Part shown: piece by piece, positions 18,040-25,760 of the stretch
Layout: each line of letters starts with the position of its first letter
Numbering within the stretch: the stretch's first letter is position 1
From: Rickettsiales bacterium
GTDB taxonomy: Bacteria; Pseudomonadota; Alphaproteobacteria; TMED127
Assembly (NCBI GenBank): GCA_002690875.1
Contig: NZGH01000044.1
Coordinates: 1 to 38,823, forward strand
Length of the DNA stretch: 38,823 bases
Direction of reading: 5' to 3'
Made by a program: the position numbers and the translations under genes
The notes under the pieces: model-generated
Databases searched by the model: none
What the model was told of the DNA's origin: nothing
What the model saw: the letters and a program-made list of their open reading frames with translations, nothing else

Positions 18040-19050
18040 TTATTTAAGATTTCCTTTTTCAGATAAAAGTATAGCAATATTCTTAGTCTGTTCGAAGTTG
18101 TTAAGAATGATAATTAAAACAACTATTATCGGAACACTCAAAAACATACCAGAGATTCCCCAAAGTTTTCCCATGATTGATAAGAAAATTAAAAGAACCA
18201 TTGGACTTATATTAAGTGCTTTACCCATTAATTTATTTTCAAGAAAATTTCCGATTAATATATGTACCAGAAAAAGTAGTACTAAGATTATTATTGAGTA
18301 AATGAAATTGAAATTTTCTACTATGGAGAATATTACTGGTAACATTATGGATGTTAGGGATCCTATATATGGAATAAAATTAAGGAAAAAAGAAAGAATA
18401 CCAAAAGCAATAGCTAAGTCACTATTAAAAAGAATTAAAATAACAAAAGTAAAAATACCAGTTAGAAAGCTAGTAAAAGATTTTATTCTAAAATAATTAT
18501 ATATGTCATTGTTAATATTTGAGAAAACTTTAAGTTTATTTTTTTTTTTAATTATTTTAGTGACCTTGAGCTTTAAAAATTTTTTTTCAATCACTAAAAA
18601 AATTAGTAAAAAAAAAATCATTGAAAAATTTCCGGCAAAGTTCGTTATGATATTTAACAAATAAGTGAAAATATTCATTAAATTAAAGTTTTTCAAAATT
18701 ATTAATTCATTGAAAAGATTTTCTAATGGGGTTTTTGAAAAATAAAATAAAAGTTGATTTAAGTTATCTTGGTATAGATCTATATTTTCGATAACGTTGG
18801 TAACATTGACTTTTAAAATTTTAAATAAAAAATAAACAAAAAAAATTAAAATTGAAAACAACATAAAATGAGCTAATGATTCATTAATTTTTATGTTTAT
18901 TTTATTTGACACATAAATTAAATCATTTGATATGGAATTTAAAATAACGTAAAAAAATAATGAAAAAAAAAGAGGTATAAAAATGAATTTACCGATGTGT
19001 AGCAAAAAAAAAACAACTACTGAAGTTATTAATACATTTAAAAAGTTCAT
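18040..19050 (-). CDS. AI-2E/PerM-family membrane transporter
   Basis: A 336-residue polytopic protein with about seven or eight membrane helices. It shows the family pattern: two or three N-terminal helices, a soluble middle section (about residues 80-150), then IKSFTSFLTGIFTFV, a helix cluster FLNFIPYIGSLTSIMLPVI and the C-terminal LENKLMGKALNISPMVLLIFLSIMGKLWG. FIPYIG and the P-x-x-x-x-x-x-G end are characteristic of UPF0118/AI-2E proteins. Known members export AI-2 or act as Na+/H+ antiporters, so the substrate here is unknown. It directly abuts the lipoprotein gene upstream, making it the last gene of a seven-gene minus-strand run. Confidence 0.85.
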   Translation of the reverse strand: MNFLNVLITSVVVFFLLHIGKFIFIPLFFSLFFYVILNSISNDLIYVSNKINIKINESLAHFMLFSILIFFVYFLFKILKVNVTNVIENIDLYQDNLNQLLFYFSKTPLENLFNELIILKNFNLMNIFTYLLNIITNFAGNFSMIFFLLIFLVIEKKFLKLKVTKIIKKKNKLKVFSNINNDIYNYFRIKSFTSFLTGIFTFVILILFNSDLAIAFGILSFFLNFIPYIGSLTSIMLPVIFSIVENFNFIYSIIILVLLFLVHILIGNFLENKLMGKALNISPMVLLIFLSIMGKLWGISGMFLSVPIIVVLIIILNNFEQTKNIAILLSEKGNLK

Positions 19051-19743
19051 TTAAAACTTTTGGTAACTTTCAAGAAGTTGAACCATTTTTGTTGTTCCAA
19101 ATAAATCTGTATCAGTTTCTTCAATTCTTTCCATTTTAATTAAACCAATTGCTTTTGAATACCATTCTTTTGAGTAAATTTTTATACCAATAGACCCTAT
19201 TTCATTGTTTCCAATGAAGTTTGTTTCTCCATTACCAATAATTAATATACAATCTTTAAATGTACCAGAGGGTGTGTTGACTGTTTCTTTCATTGAAGCA
19301 ACTTTATAGTTAAGCTTAAAATTGGTTGTGGCTCTATAGTCATAATATGGGTACTTTCTTAAAATTAAATAAGTTTCGCTATCAACATTCCATGTTTTTT
19401 CAAGGGTTAATGGAATAGGTAGAACCATTCTTTTGTTCTCTGTGGTTATTTTTTTTTCTTTAAGAAACTTTTTTCCAACTCTATAAATACCATCTTCTAG
19501 AAATTCATAATAAAGTGTTGTTCCGTCTTCTCTTAAAATAGGAAAAAGTTTTTTGTTTTCTTCGTTTAATGATAGTTTTATTTCGCCCATTGATAGGTGA
19601 GTTTTTTTGTATAAGGCCTTATTTTCAACCTCAGGGATTATTTCTACACTATAAGACCATGTTTTAACTTTATCTAAGGGAAAGTATTGTGAAGAATTTT
19701 CAGAACAAGAAATTATGAAAAAAATTATTACTAAAAAACGCAT
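19051..19743 (-). CDS. Predicted lipoprotein of the MotA/ExbD-like module (component D)
   Basis: A 230-residue protein of unknown function. The N-terminus MRFLVIIFFIISCSENSS has a positive residue, a short hydrophobic core and a lipobox-like IISC with Cys13 as the lipidation site, so it should be anchored in the inner or outer membrane facing the periplasm. The rest is predominantly beta-strand-like, with many Thr, Tyr and charged residues; KVKTWSYSVEIIPE and TWNVDSETY may be repeated strand motifs, and NTPSGTFKDCILIIGNGET resembles the closing part of DUF-type envelope lipoproteins. Its ATG overlaps the stop of the preceding gene by one base. I do not recognise a named family. Confidence 0.7.
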   Translation of the reverse strand: MRFLVIIFFIISCSENSSQYFPLDKVKTWSYSVEIIPEVENKALYKKTHLSMGEIKLSLNEENKKLFPILREDGTTLYYEFLEDGIYRVGKKFLKEKKITTENKRMVLPIPLTLEKTWNVDSETYLILRKYPYYDYRATTNFKLNYKVASMKETVNTPSGTFKDCILIIGNGETNFIGNNEIGSIGIKIYSKEWYSKAIGLIKMERIEETDTDLFGTTKMVQLLESYQKF

Positions 19744-20264
19744 TATTTTTCAGGTAGTAATTGGTTAGGCATATCAAAAAAGTTTAATGCTGTGCTGACA
19801 GCAGTAATTTTTTCTTTTTTCAGAAGACTTGAAATTATACCTTTTTTTTCGTCATCTAAATTTTCTCCCATTTGAGGCACACCATTTTTCAAATTGACTA
19901 ATGATTTTGAAACTTTTTCATGTAATTCTTTATTGTAATTTATTTTAAATGACCTCGGTACCCCAAGCCCAGCTAGATCATCCATATTAGTCACCCAAAG
20001 ATAAATTGCACCTTCTGTATTAAGTAATGCGCTCGGCTCGTATATCTGTGCTGATATAAGTCTAAACCTCTCAGGAAGAGATGCGCTAGTGGGCCAACCT
20101 ACTAAATTTGTAAATGATTTATATGTAAATATGTAAAAGATTAAAGTTAAAATTATTAGTGATGATTTAATAATCCAATGATAAGTTGTTCTAAGGTTAA
20201 ATAAGATAAGTAAAAAACCAATAAAAACATAACATATAATAATAAAAAAGACTTCTGTGCTCAT
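19743..20264 (-). CDS. Hypothetical two-helix membrane protein of the module (component C)
   Basis: A protein of about 173 residues with two N-terminal membrane segments (roughly residues 5-23 and 33-48), followed by a soluble part. The segment GWPTSASLPERFRLISAQ and then GAIYLWVTN..GVPRSFKINYNKELHEKV reads like a conserved family; I have an impression of similar proteins in other proteobacteria but cannot name one. I chose ATG 20264 rather than TTG 20273 because GGAG lies about 11 nt before it; TTG would have GGAG only 2 nt away. It starts 5 nt after the ExbD-like gene stops and overlaps the lipoprotein start, so the four proteins are probably made together. Confidence 0.7.
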   Translation of the reverse strand: MSTEVFFIIICYVFIGFLLILFNLRTTYHWIIKSSLIILTLIFYIFTYKSFTNLVGWPTSASLPERFRLISAQIYEPSALLNTEGAIYLWVTNMDDLAGLGVPRSFKINYNKELHEKVSKSLVNLKNGVPQMGENLDDEKKGIISSLLKKEKITAVSTALNFFDMPNQLLPEK

Positions 20265-20269
20265 TTGAC

Positions 20270-20866
20270 TCAATTCTCCGGTACAAGTTTCTTGAATAGG
20301 TTACCTGTCACATTAACTATTCCATCCTGTGTTATATTAAATCTTGTTGCAGTTTTTTCTACACCTTTTTTTTCTAAATTAATTGTTCCATAATAAATTA
20401 CCTCCAGTTGAGGGTTAACCTTTTCAACTTTTACATTAACATCGATAGGTTGATTTGTCTTTGTAGCATAGTAATGTATATTCACGATATACTCTCCTGG
20501 AACAACAGCACGTAATGTTACTACCTCCTGATTAAGCGGGTTTTGGATTTCTTCGCCATTTACCGTAATTGTATCGTTTAGTAAACCTCTGTCATCTCTA
20601 TCTAAGTGAACAAACTCAGATTCTTTACTTCTGAACCAAACCAGCCCGCCTGTTGGGTTTTGAACATAAGTATCGATATCATCTGGGTTATTATCAGCCC
20701 AGCTTACTGTTATGATGTATTCTGCTTTTGGGTTAATAACACCAGTTTTAGGAATAGGGTTCATGAAAATTATGGCAAGAAACATCAATAGTGTAAAAGA
20801 TAACAATACATTAAACAATAAATCCGTGAAAGGGTCAGCCCTTAATCTTCTTCCAGAATAAGACAT
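20270..20866 (-). CDS. ExbD/MotB-like single-pass protein with a beta-sandwich domain (component B)
   Basis: A 198-residue protein. The N-terminus RRLRADPFTDLLFNVLLSFT puts an Asp (D15) just before one membrane helix (about 16-34), as in ExbD, TolR and MotB, where an Asp in the helix couples ion flow. In place of a TolR or OmpA-like peptidoglycan domain, residues 48-150 read TVSWADNNPDDIDTYVQNPTGG, HLDRDDRG and VPGEYIVNIHYY. That pattern resembles DUF2135/YfaP-like, Ig-type beta-sandwich modules with an acidic D-x-D-x-y-v-x-x-P-x-G loop. A C-terminal strand-rich tail follows. The fusion of a stator-type anchor to such a domain is unusual. It begins one base after the channel-like gene. Confidence 0.72.
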   Translation of the reverse strand: MSYSGRRLRADPFTDLLFNVLLSFTLLMFLAIIFMNPIPKTGVINPKAEYIITVSWADNNPDDIDTYVQNPTGGLVWFRSKESEFVHLDRDDRGLLNDTITVNGEEIQNPLNQEVVTLRAVVPGEYIVNIHYYATKTNQPIDVNVKVEKVNPQLEVIYYGTINLEKKGVEKTATRFNITQDGIVNVTGNLFKKLVPEN

Positions 20867-20867
20867 A

Positions 20868-21578
20868 TTACATACTACTGTCGATACTTACTTCTGAAAT
20901 TTGATTGAGAACTGAAAAAAGTTCCTCACAGCCAGATTCTAAATTATAATATTGAATTGCAATTAAAACTCCAGTGACGAGTGCTGAAAGTGTAGTATAA
21001 AGTGCTACACCCATTCCGCTTCCCATTGTTGTGAGAACGCCTTGAAGGAGGGTTACATCAAAAGTTGTGATGTCAGCTAAAGAACTAAGCATTATAATGA
21101 AACCAATTACTGTTCCTATCAAACCTAGTTTGAGCATAATGTCCGAACAAAACCAACCAAACTCAAAAAATCCATTAGCTTTTTTTACATATGTATCAAG
21201 AATTTGAACATGCGAAGATGCTCCACTTTTTTTAAGTCCAATTAAATCTTTGAAATAATCACAAACAATACCTCCGGAGATTTCTCCTTTTGAAGTGAGA
21301 ATTAGGCTTTGATCAATAATTTTTAATTTAACATTTTCATTTAACAGGCTTTTTTTTATAACATGCGCTTTATTAAGTTCTTGGGAAACTTTAAAGGTAT
21401 AGAAAGCGCAGTGCCCACTAACAAGAATGAAAATTAATAGTATTAAGCTTGTAATATAGCTTTTATCTGAGGAAAGAATCTTAAAAATTAAACCTTGATC
21501 AAATGCAAAGAAGATGAAAAAAAAAATAAGATTAAACTGTAGTAACCACTTTAGAAAAAGTTTATGTGCTTTTGTCAT
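20868..21578 (-). CDS. MotA/TolQ/ExbB-family proton-channel-like protein (component A)
   Basis: A 236-residue protein with two N-terminal membrane helices (about 14-32 and 41-60), a cytoplasmic stretch, and two C-terminal helices. The third-helix region KLGLIGTVIGFIIMLSSL and the fourth GSGMGVALYTTLSALVTGVLIA match the MotA/TolQ/ExbB channel domain, where the G-T-V-x-G and A-L-x-T-T-x-x-G/A motifs line the ion path. It is followed at once by an ExbD/MotB-like protein, which is the expected partner order. Known family functions are energising TonB, the Tol system, flagellar rotation, gliding or Zorya defence. No TonB, TolA or flagellar gene is nearby, so the load is unknown. Confidence 0.85.
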   Translation of the reverse strand: MTKAHKLFLKWLLQFNLIFFFIFFAFDQGLIFKILSSDKSYITSLILLIFILVSGHCAFYTFKVSQELNKAHVIKKSLLNENVKLKIIDQSLILTSKGEISGGIVCDYFKDLIGLKKSGASSHVQILDTYVKKANGFFEFGWFCSDIMLKLGLIGTVIGFIIMLSSLADITTFDVTLLQGVLTTMGSGMGVALYTTLSALVTGVLIAIQYYNLESGCEELFSVLNQISEVSIDSSM

Positions 21579-21580
21579 AA

Positions 21581-22093
21581 TTAATACTTAATAAGAGTTT
21601 GTATAGGAACAGAAAGTTTATTTCGTCCATTTAAAAAAGATAGTTCTATTAATGACCCAAAACAAGAAACTTTTCCACCTGCTTTTTCAATTAACTTTAT
21701 TGCTGCACTTGCTGTTCCACCTGTTGCTAAGAGATCGTCTATTAATAAGAATTGTTTATTTTTAATGTTAACATTTAGTTCAAGAGTATCTTTTCCATAT
21801 TCTAAATCATAATCAAAAGATATTTTATTGCCTGGTAGTTTATTTTTTTTTCTAATCATCATTATTCCAAGGTTAAGTTTGTAAGCTAGAGCTGATCCAA
21901 AAATAAACCCTCTAGCATCAATTGCTGCTATGGTATCAAACTTAAATTCAGTAAATAGTTTTTCAAAATGGTCTAAAGACGCGGCGAAGGCTTCTTTATT
22001 AACAATGAGGGTAGAAATATCGTAAAAAAGAATACCTGGTTTAGGAAAATCAGGGACTTTTCCTATAAAACTTTCTATTTCCTCAATTTTCAT
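21581..22093 (-). CDS. apt: Adenine phosphoribosyltransferase
   Basis: Apt salvages adenine to AMP with PRPP. The 170-residue protein has the N-terminal VPDFPKPGILFYDIS and IAAIDARGFIFGSALAYKL, and the PRPP-binding LLIDDLLATGGTASAA (13-residue PRPP motif with the acidic pair). I chose ATG 22093; the open frame continues one codon upstream to a TTG that is probably not used. It lies 10 nt after the cytochrome c gene and 2 nt before the channel-like gene, so it shares their operon despite the unrelated role. Confidence 0.96.
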   Translation of the reverse strand: MKIEEIESFIGKVPDFPKPGILFYDISTLIVNKEAFAASLDHFEKLFTEFKFDTIAAIDARGFIFGSALAYKLNLGIMMIRKKNKLPGNKISFDYDLEYGKDTLELNVNIKNKQFLLIDDLLATGGTASAAIKLIEKAGGKVSCFGSLIELSFLNGRNKLSVPIQTLIKY

Positions 22094-22103
22094 CAATTAA
22101 AAA

Positions 22104-22496
22104 TTATCTTAAAGTCTTTAGATAAGCAATTAAATCTACAATTTGTTCTTTTTTTCTGAGACCAGCAAATATCATCCTGCTCTTCCTAACATCTTTACCG
22201 AAATATGCTACTTTTTCTTTATTTGTACCAATCCAAGCTGCTAACGTTTTATCATTCCATTCAATCTCAGAAGATTTTAACCAATCAGAATATCTGTAAC
22301 CATCCTGTACACCAGCTTTAGTTCCAACAATATTCCATAATTTTGGACCTGTTTTGTGTTTTGCCTCGCTTGCTACATTATGACAAGCTGCACATTTTTT
22401 AAAAACTTTCTTTCCATTTTTTGCATCGCCTGCTAAAGCGCCAGAGAATAAAAGAGACAGTCCAAATAATGAGATAAGAAGAGTTTTTTTTTCCAT
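22104..22496 (-). CDS. Periplasmic class I c-type cytochrome (c2/mitochondrial-like)
   Basis: A small electron carrier that probably links the bc1 complex to terminal oxidases. The signal peptide MEKKTLLISLFGLSLLFSGALA ends before GDAKNGKKVF. The haem site is KCAACHNVA (CxxCH), followed by TGPKLWNIVG, YRYSDWLK and the axial Met region SRMIFAGL, and finally EQIVDLIAYLKTL. This order is that of cytochrome c2 and mitochondrial cytochrome c. I chose the ATG at 22496 because the longer frame starts at TTG 22511 and adds an extension before the signal peptide. It is first in the minus-strand run toward apt and divergent from the TetR-like gene. Confidence 0.93.
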   Translation of the reverse strand: MEKKTLLISLFGLSLLFSGALAGDAKNGKKVFKKCAACHNVASEAKHKTGPKLWNIVGTKAGVQDGYRYSDWLKSSEIEWNDKTLAAWIGTNKEKVAYFGKDVRKSRMIFAGLRKKEQIVDLIAYLKTLR

Positions 22497-22570
22497 ATTT
22501 TTAATACTCAATTTTATTATTTACAACTTTGAGAATATATATATATATTTTAAAAACAACTTGAAAATCA

Positions 22571-23158
22571 ATGAATAATTCAACAGAAATAGAAAAAAAT
22601 TATATCAAGAAAGGGTTTAATCTAATCAATGATATTGGATGGGATGAATTTTCTATTGAAAAACTTTCAACTTTAGAAAATATCCCCCTGAATGAACTAA
22701 AAATTTATTTTAAATGTAAATATTCTATTGTAGATAAGTTTTCAATAATGATAGACAATAACGTTGAGTCAAAATTAAGAATCGAAGATTTTAAAGATTC
22801 TTCAAAAAAAGATATTCTCTTTGAATTAATAATGATGAGATTTGATGAAATGGAAGAATTTAAAGGCTCACTCGCAAAAGTTTTAGATGCTTCTAAAAAT
22901 AAGCCACTATTGATTTCAATAATTACTAAAAACGTAATGAACACTATGGATTTTTTTCTTGAATTGTCAAATTCCTATAATAATTATGCTTTCGACGTTT
23001 TGAAAAAAAACTTTTTATTTTTAATTTATTCTATTACCTTTAAAACTTGGCTATCTGATAATACAGAAGATCTGTCAAAAACCATGGCTGAATTAGATAA
23101 ACTACTGTCAACGGCTGAAAATTTTCAACAAAAAGTTAGTAGTTTTCTTCCAATTTAG
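22571..23158 (+). CDS. TetR-like / COQ9-like protein
   Basis: A 195-residue protein with an N-terminal helix-turn-helix-like region: GFNLINDIGWDEFSIEKLS then PLNELKIYFKCKYSIVDKF (residues 15-58), matching the TetR pattern G-W-x-x-x-S-x-x-x-L-A...L-x-x-x-F-x-x-K. The C-terminal section has FKTWLSDNTEDLSKTMAELDKLL, which recalls COQ9-family W-L-x-D-x-S-x-D-x-x-x-T-x-x-x-L-D-x-x-L. COQ9 proteins have a TetR fold and act in ubiquinone synthesis, so it may be a lipid-binding quinone factor rather than a regulator. Its 3' end overlaps that of the convergent ABC1-kinase gene by 23 nt, and ispB is nearby, which fits the quinone reading. It is divergent from the cytochrome c gene. Confidence 0.65.
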   Translation: MNNSTEIEKNYIKKGFNLINDIGWDEFSIEKLSTLENIPLNELKIYFKCKYSIVDKFSIMIDNNVESKLRIEDFKDSSKKDILFELIMMRFDEMEEFKGSLAKVLDASKNKPLLISIITKNVMNTMDFFLELSNSYNNYAFDVLKKNFLFLIYSITFKTWLSDNTEDLSKTMAELDKLLSTAENFQQKVSSFLPI

Positions 23159-24467
23159 CTGTTTTTAAAGCTAATTTTTGACGTTCCTTCATTTGTTTGA
23201 CTGTGAAATTATCAATAAGTTCATTAAATATTTTATACCAATTTAGTTCAGCATTAAGATGAAGGAAAACTGAACCCAGACCTATGGCAGCTCTATCCAT
23301 AAAAACAAATTCTCTTGGTGGTTTAACTCCACCAATTTTTTTTAACTCTCTATGCACTTTATTAGCTGCTTCCGCTCCATAAGCTGTCGAATTAGTTTCT
23401 TGCATTTTTCTGACTTTATCTTCTAAAAGTGGAGAATACAAAAACTTTGCCCAAATATTTAATATTTCAATTAATTCTTTACTTATATTCTCAAAGCCCC
23501 AGCTTTTATAGGCGTTAACTGCTAAATCCTCATCATTATACATTATTGCATGATATAAATTTATGACTCCTTCAACAAAAGATGGCTTAAAAATTCTTAT
23601 ACATCCAAAGTCAAGTAAATTTATCTCAAATTTCTTATTAGCAGAATAATTTCCCAAGTGAGGATCACCATGAATAACTCCATAATTATAAAAAGGATAA
23701 TACCAAGCATTAAACATGTTTTTGGCAAGCTCTTTTCTGCTATTTTTTGATTCTTTTTTAAACTCAAGTAATTTTTTTCCTTCAAGATAATTCATACTTA
23801 GAAGTCTTTTAGTTGAAATTTCATTAAAAACATAAGGGATGTGAATTTTTTTATTTTTTTCAAAAATGAAGCTAAAAAGTTCCATATGTTTTTGTTCTAA
23901 AGAATAATCAAGTTCTTCTCGAACTCTTGACGAAATTTCCTTTTGTATTTCGGATGTGTCTATAGTTGGATCTATTTTTTTATAAATTGAAAATAGTAGT
24001 TTTAATTGTCCAATATCAGCCTCAACTATAGACAACATATCAGGGTACTGTAATTTACAAACAACTTCATTACCTTTAAATGAGGCTTTGTGAACTTGAC
24101 CAAGTGATGCTGCAGCAAAAGGTTCCTTTTCAAATGAGTCAAAGAAATCTAGCCATTTATCCCCTAATTCATTTTTCATTCTTCTTTTTACAAAGTTCCA
24201 TCCCATAGGAGGAGCACTTGATTGAAGCTTTGTAAGTTCCTTTGTATATTCCTCTGGAAGAAGATCTGGAACTGTTGATAATAGTTGGGCAATTTTCATT
24301 ATAGGCCCCTTTAGATTTCCTAAAATTCTTGACAAATCTTCTGCATTTTTTCCATCTCTAGAATTAAAAATTTTAGATCCAAGAAAGTTAATAGCAAGAG
24401 ATCCAGCAGAGGTACCTAAATCAGCATATCTTTTAAATCTTTTTGAAAACTTATTTAATTCATCCAT
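23136..24467 (-). CDS. ABC1/UbiB/COQ8-family atypical kinase
   Basis: The family supports ubiquinone synthesis, probably as ATPase or kinase in the lipid pathway. The 443-residue protein carries the KxGQ-type helix as GPIMKIAQLLSTVPDLLPEEY with K-I-A-Q, a variant I recall in alphaproteobacteria, then LQSSAPPMGW. The Ala-rich loop AAASLGQVHKA, the Lys in VVCKLQYPD, the catalytic VIHGDPHLGNYS and LLDFGC (DFG equivalent) are all present. No C-terminal membrane helices like those of E. coli UbiB are obvious, so it is closer to COQ8/ADCK proteins. It is downstream of ispB and a small membrane ORF on the same strand. Confidence 0.88.
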   Translation of the reverse strand: MDELNKFSKRFKRYADLGTSAGSLAINFLGSKIFNSRDGKNAEDLSRILGNLKGPIMKIAQLLSTVPDLLPEEYTKELTKLQSSAPPMGWNFVKRRMKNELGDKWLDFFDSFEKEPFAAASLGQVHKASFKGNEVVCKLQYPDMLSIVEADIGQLKLLFSIYKKIDPTIDTSEIQKEISSRVREELDYSLEQKHMELFSFIFEKNKKIHIPYVFNEISTKRLLSMNYLEGKKLLEFKKESKNSRKELAKNMFNAWYYPFYNYGVIHGDPHLGNYSANKKFEINLLDFGCIRIFKPSFVEGVINLYHAIMYNDEDLAVNAYKSWGFENISKELIEILNIWAKFLYSPLLEDKVRKMQETNSTAYGAEAANKVHRELKKIGGVKPPREFVFMDRAAIGLGSVFLHLNAELNWYKIFNELIDNFTVKQMKERQKLALKTAKLEENY

Positions 24468-24497
24468 AATGAATAAATTAATGAAAATAAAAAAATA

Positions 24498-24644
24498 TTA
24501 AATGAAAATTAAAAGAAAAATTAAAAATAATGATAAAATAAGGTAGTTATTGGCAATAAATTCCATCATTTTAATTGCAATATAACGATCTTTTACTCTT
24601 ATTTTTAGTTTTTGCATTTCAGAGCTTTGCAAAAAGTATTCCAT
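24498..24644 (-). CDS. Small membrane protein, 48 residues, between ispB and the ABC1 kinase
   Basis: On the minus strand an ATG at 24644, two bases after the ispB stop, opens 48 codons ending at TAA 24498. The product starts MEYFLQSSEMQKLKIRVKDR, a charged section, and ends with a hydrophobic stretch ANNYLILSLFLIFLLIFI that can cross the membrane once. It fills most of the 179-nt gap between ispB and the ABC1-kinase gene, 30 nt before the latter, all co-directional. E. coli-type UbiB has C-terminal membrane helices that this kinase appears to lack, so a separate membrane anchor is an attractive but untested idea. I do not recognise a family. Confidence 0.5.
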   Translation of the reverse strand: MEYFLQSSEMQKLKIRVKDRYIAIKMMEFIANNYLILSLFLIFLLIFI

Positions 24645-24646
24645 AA

Positions 24647-25657
24647 TTAGTTTTTTCTATTAATTAGAAAGTTCACTAAATTTATAAGTCTTTGCTTTTC
24701 TTCATTATCTGGGAATGGTCCAAGGGAATCTTTGGACATAACTGAAAAATGTTTGGCTTTTTGAAGACAATCATTCAAAACGTCGTATTTTTTCATTTTT
24801 TCAGTAACCCATTTGAAGTCTGAGTCATTCAATTTTTTATTTTCAATCATATGTTGAATGAGATTTTTTTCTTTTTTGTTTCCTCTTTTAAAACATAAGA
24901 TTAAAGGAAGAGTCATTTTATTTTCTTTGAGGTCATTACCGATTTCTTTTCCAGAAATTTTTTCTTCAGAAAAATAATCTAAAGTATCATCAATAATTTG
25001 ATAAGATATACCTAGAAAATAACCAAAGTCTTTTAAAGATTTTTTTTTGATTTCATTAATTTCGCTTATTTCTGAACTTAATTGACAAGCTGCAGAAAAA
25101 AGTTCTGCGGTTTTATAACCAATAATTTCCAAATAGTCGGACTCACTAATGTTTAATTTTCCTACTGACATCAATTGCTTAACTTCTCCAAAAGAAATTT
25201 TTTCAGAAACATTTGAGATTATATCGATACATTTTAGTGAGCCGTCATTTATCAAAATCTTAAAAGCTTTACTTAGTAAAAAGTCTCCTACTAAAATACT
25301 TGATTTATTTCCCCAAACGAAATTAGCAGTTTTCTTTCCGCGTCTTTTTTTACTTCCATCCACTACATCATCATGCAAAAGTGTGGCAGTATGAATAAAT
25401 TCAATCACAGATGCCAGATTCAAATGCCTATTTCCAGAGTATTGACATAATTTTGCAGTTGCTAGTGTTAACAAGGGTCTTATTCTTTTTCCGCCAGCTC
25501 CAATTATGTAGCTTGATAGTTCGGTGATTAGAGTCGAGTCTGTTTCTAATGTCTCAAGAATAATTTTGTTAACTTGATTTAAATCTTTTTGAAGCCAATC
25601 ATTAAAAACTTCAAAAGAATTATTTTCTTTAAAATTTTTTAGTTTAATAATTCCCAT
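24647..25657 (-). CDS. ispB: Polyprenyl (octaprenyl/decaprenyl) diphosphate synthase
   Basis: This enzyme makes the long isoprenoid tail of ubiquinone from farnesyl diphosphate and IPP. The 336-residue protein has GAGGKRIRPLL (IPP binding), the first Asp-rich motif LLHDDVVDGSKKRRG and the second YQIIDDTLDYF, in family order and spacing. Residues before the first motif (HTATLLHD) carry small side chains, consistent with a long-chain product. Its neighbours, an ABC1/COQ8-like kinase and a COQ9-like protein, support a quinone role. It is divergent from glyQ. Confidence 0.92.
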   Translation of the reverse strand: MGIIKLKNFKENNSFEVFNDWLQKDLNQVNKIILETLETDSTLITELSSYIIGAGGKRIRPLLTLATAKLCQYSGNRHLNLASVIEFIHTATLLHDDVVDGSKKRRGKKTANFVWGNKSSILVGDFLLSKAFKILINDGSLKCIDIISNVSEKISFGEVKQLMSVGKLNISESDYLEIIGYKTAELFSAACQLSSEISEINEIKKKSLKDFGYFLGISYQIIDDTLDYFSEEKISGKEIGNDLKENKMTLPLILCFKRGNKKEKNLIQHMIENKKLNDSDFKWVTEKMKKYDVLNDCLQKAKHFSVMSKDSLGPFPDNEEKQRLINLVNFLINRKN

Positions 25658-25760
25658 TTACTTTTAGGTCTAGTACAAATTTCACATTCAATTTAAAAGT
25701 TATTATTGTTTAATATAGTGTTATTTTAATATTATAGTAGAAAGAAATTATTAATATAAA

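Noticed and set aside
18098..18496. Two short plus-strand frames opposite the AI-2E-family gene
   Set aside because: They are Ile/Lys-rich complements of membrane helices; the minus-strand gene explains the region.
22534..22550. (AT)n tract between the cytochrome c and TetR-like genes
   Set aside because: It is a short dinucleotide run in an AT-rich divergent promoter region; no variability or function can be inferred from one sequence.
25658..25760. Possible riboswitch or T-box before glyQ
   Set aside because: No T-box sequence, specifier stem or glycine-aptamer hairpins could be drawn in this short AT-rich leader.
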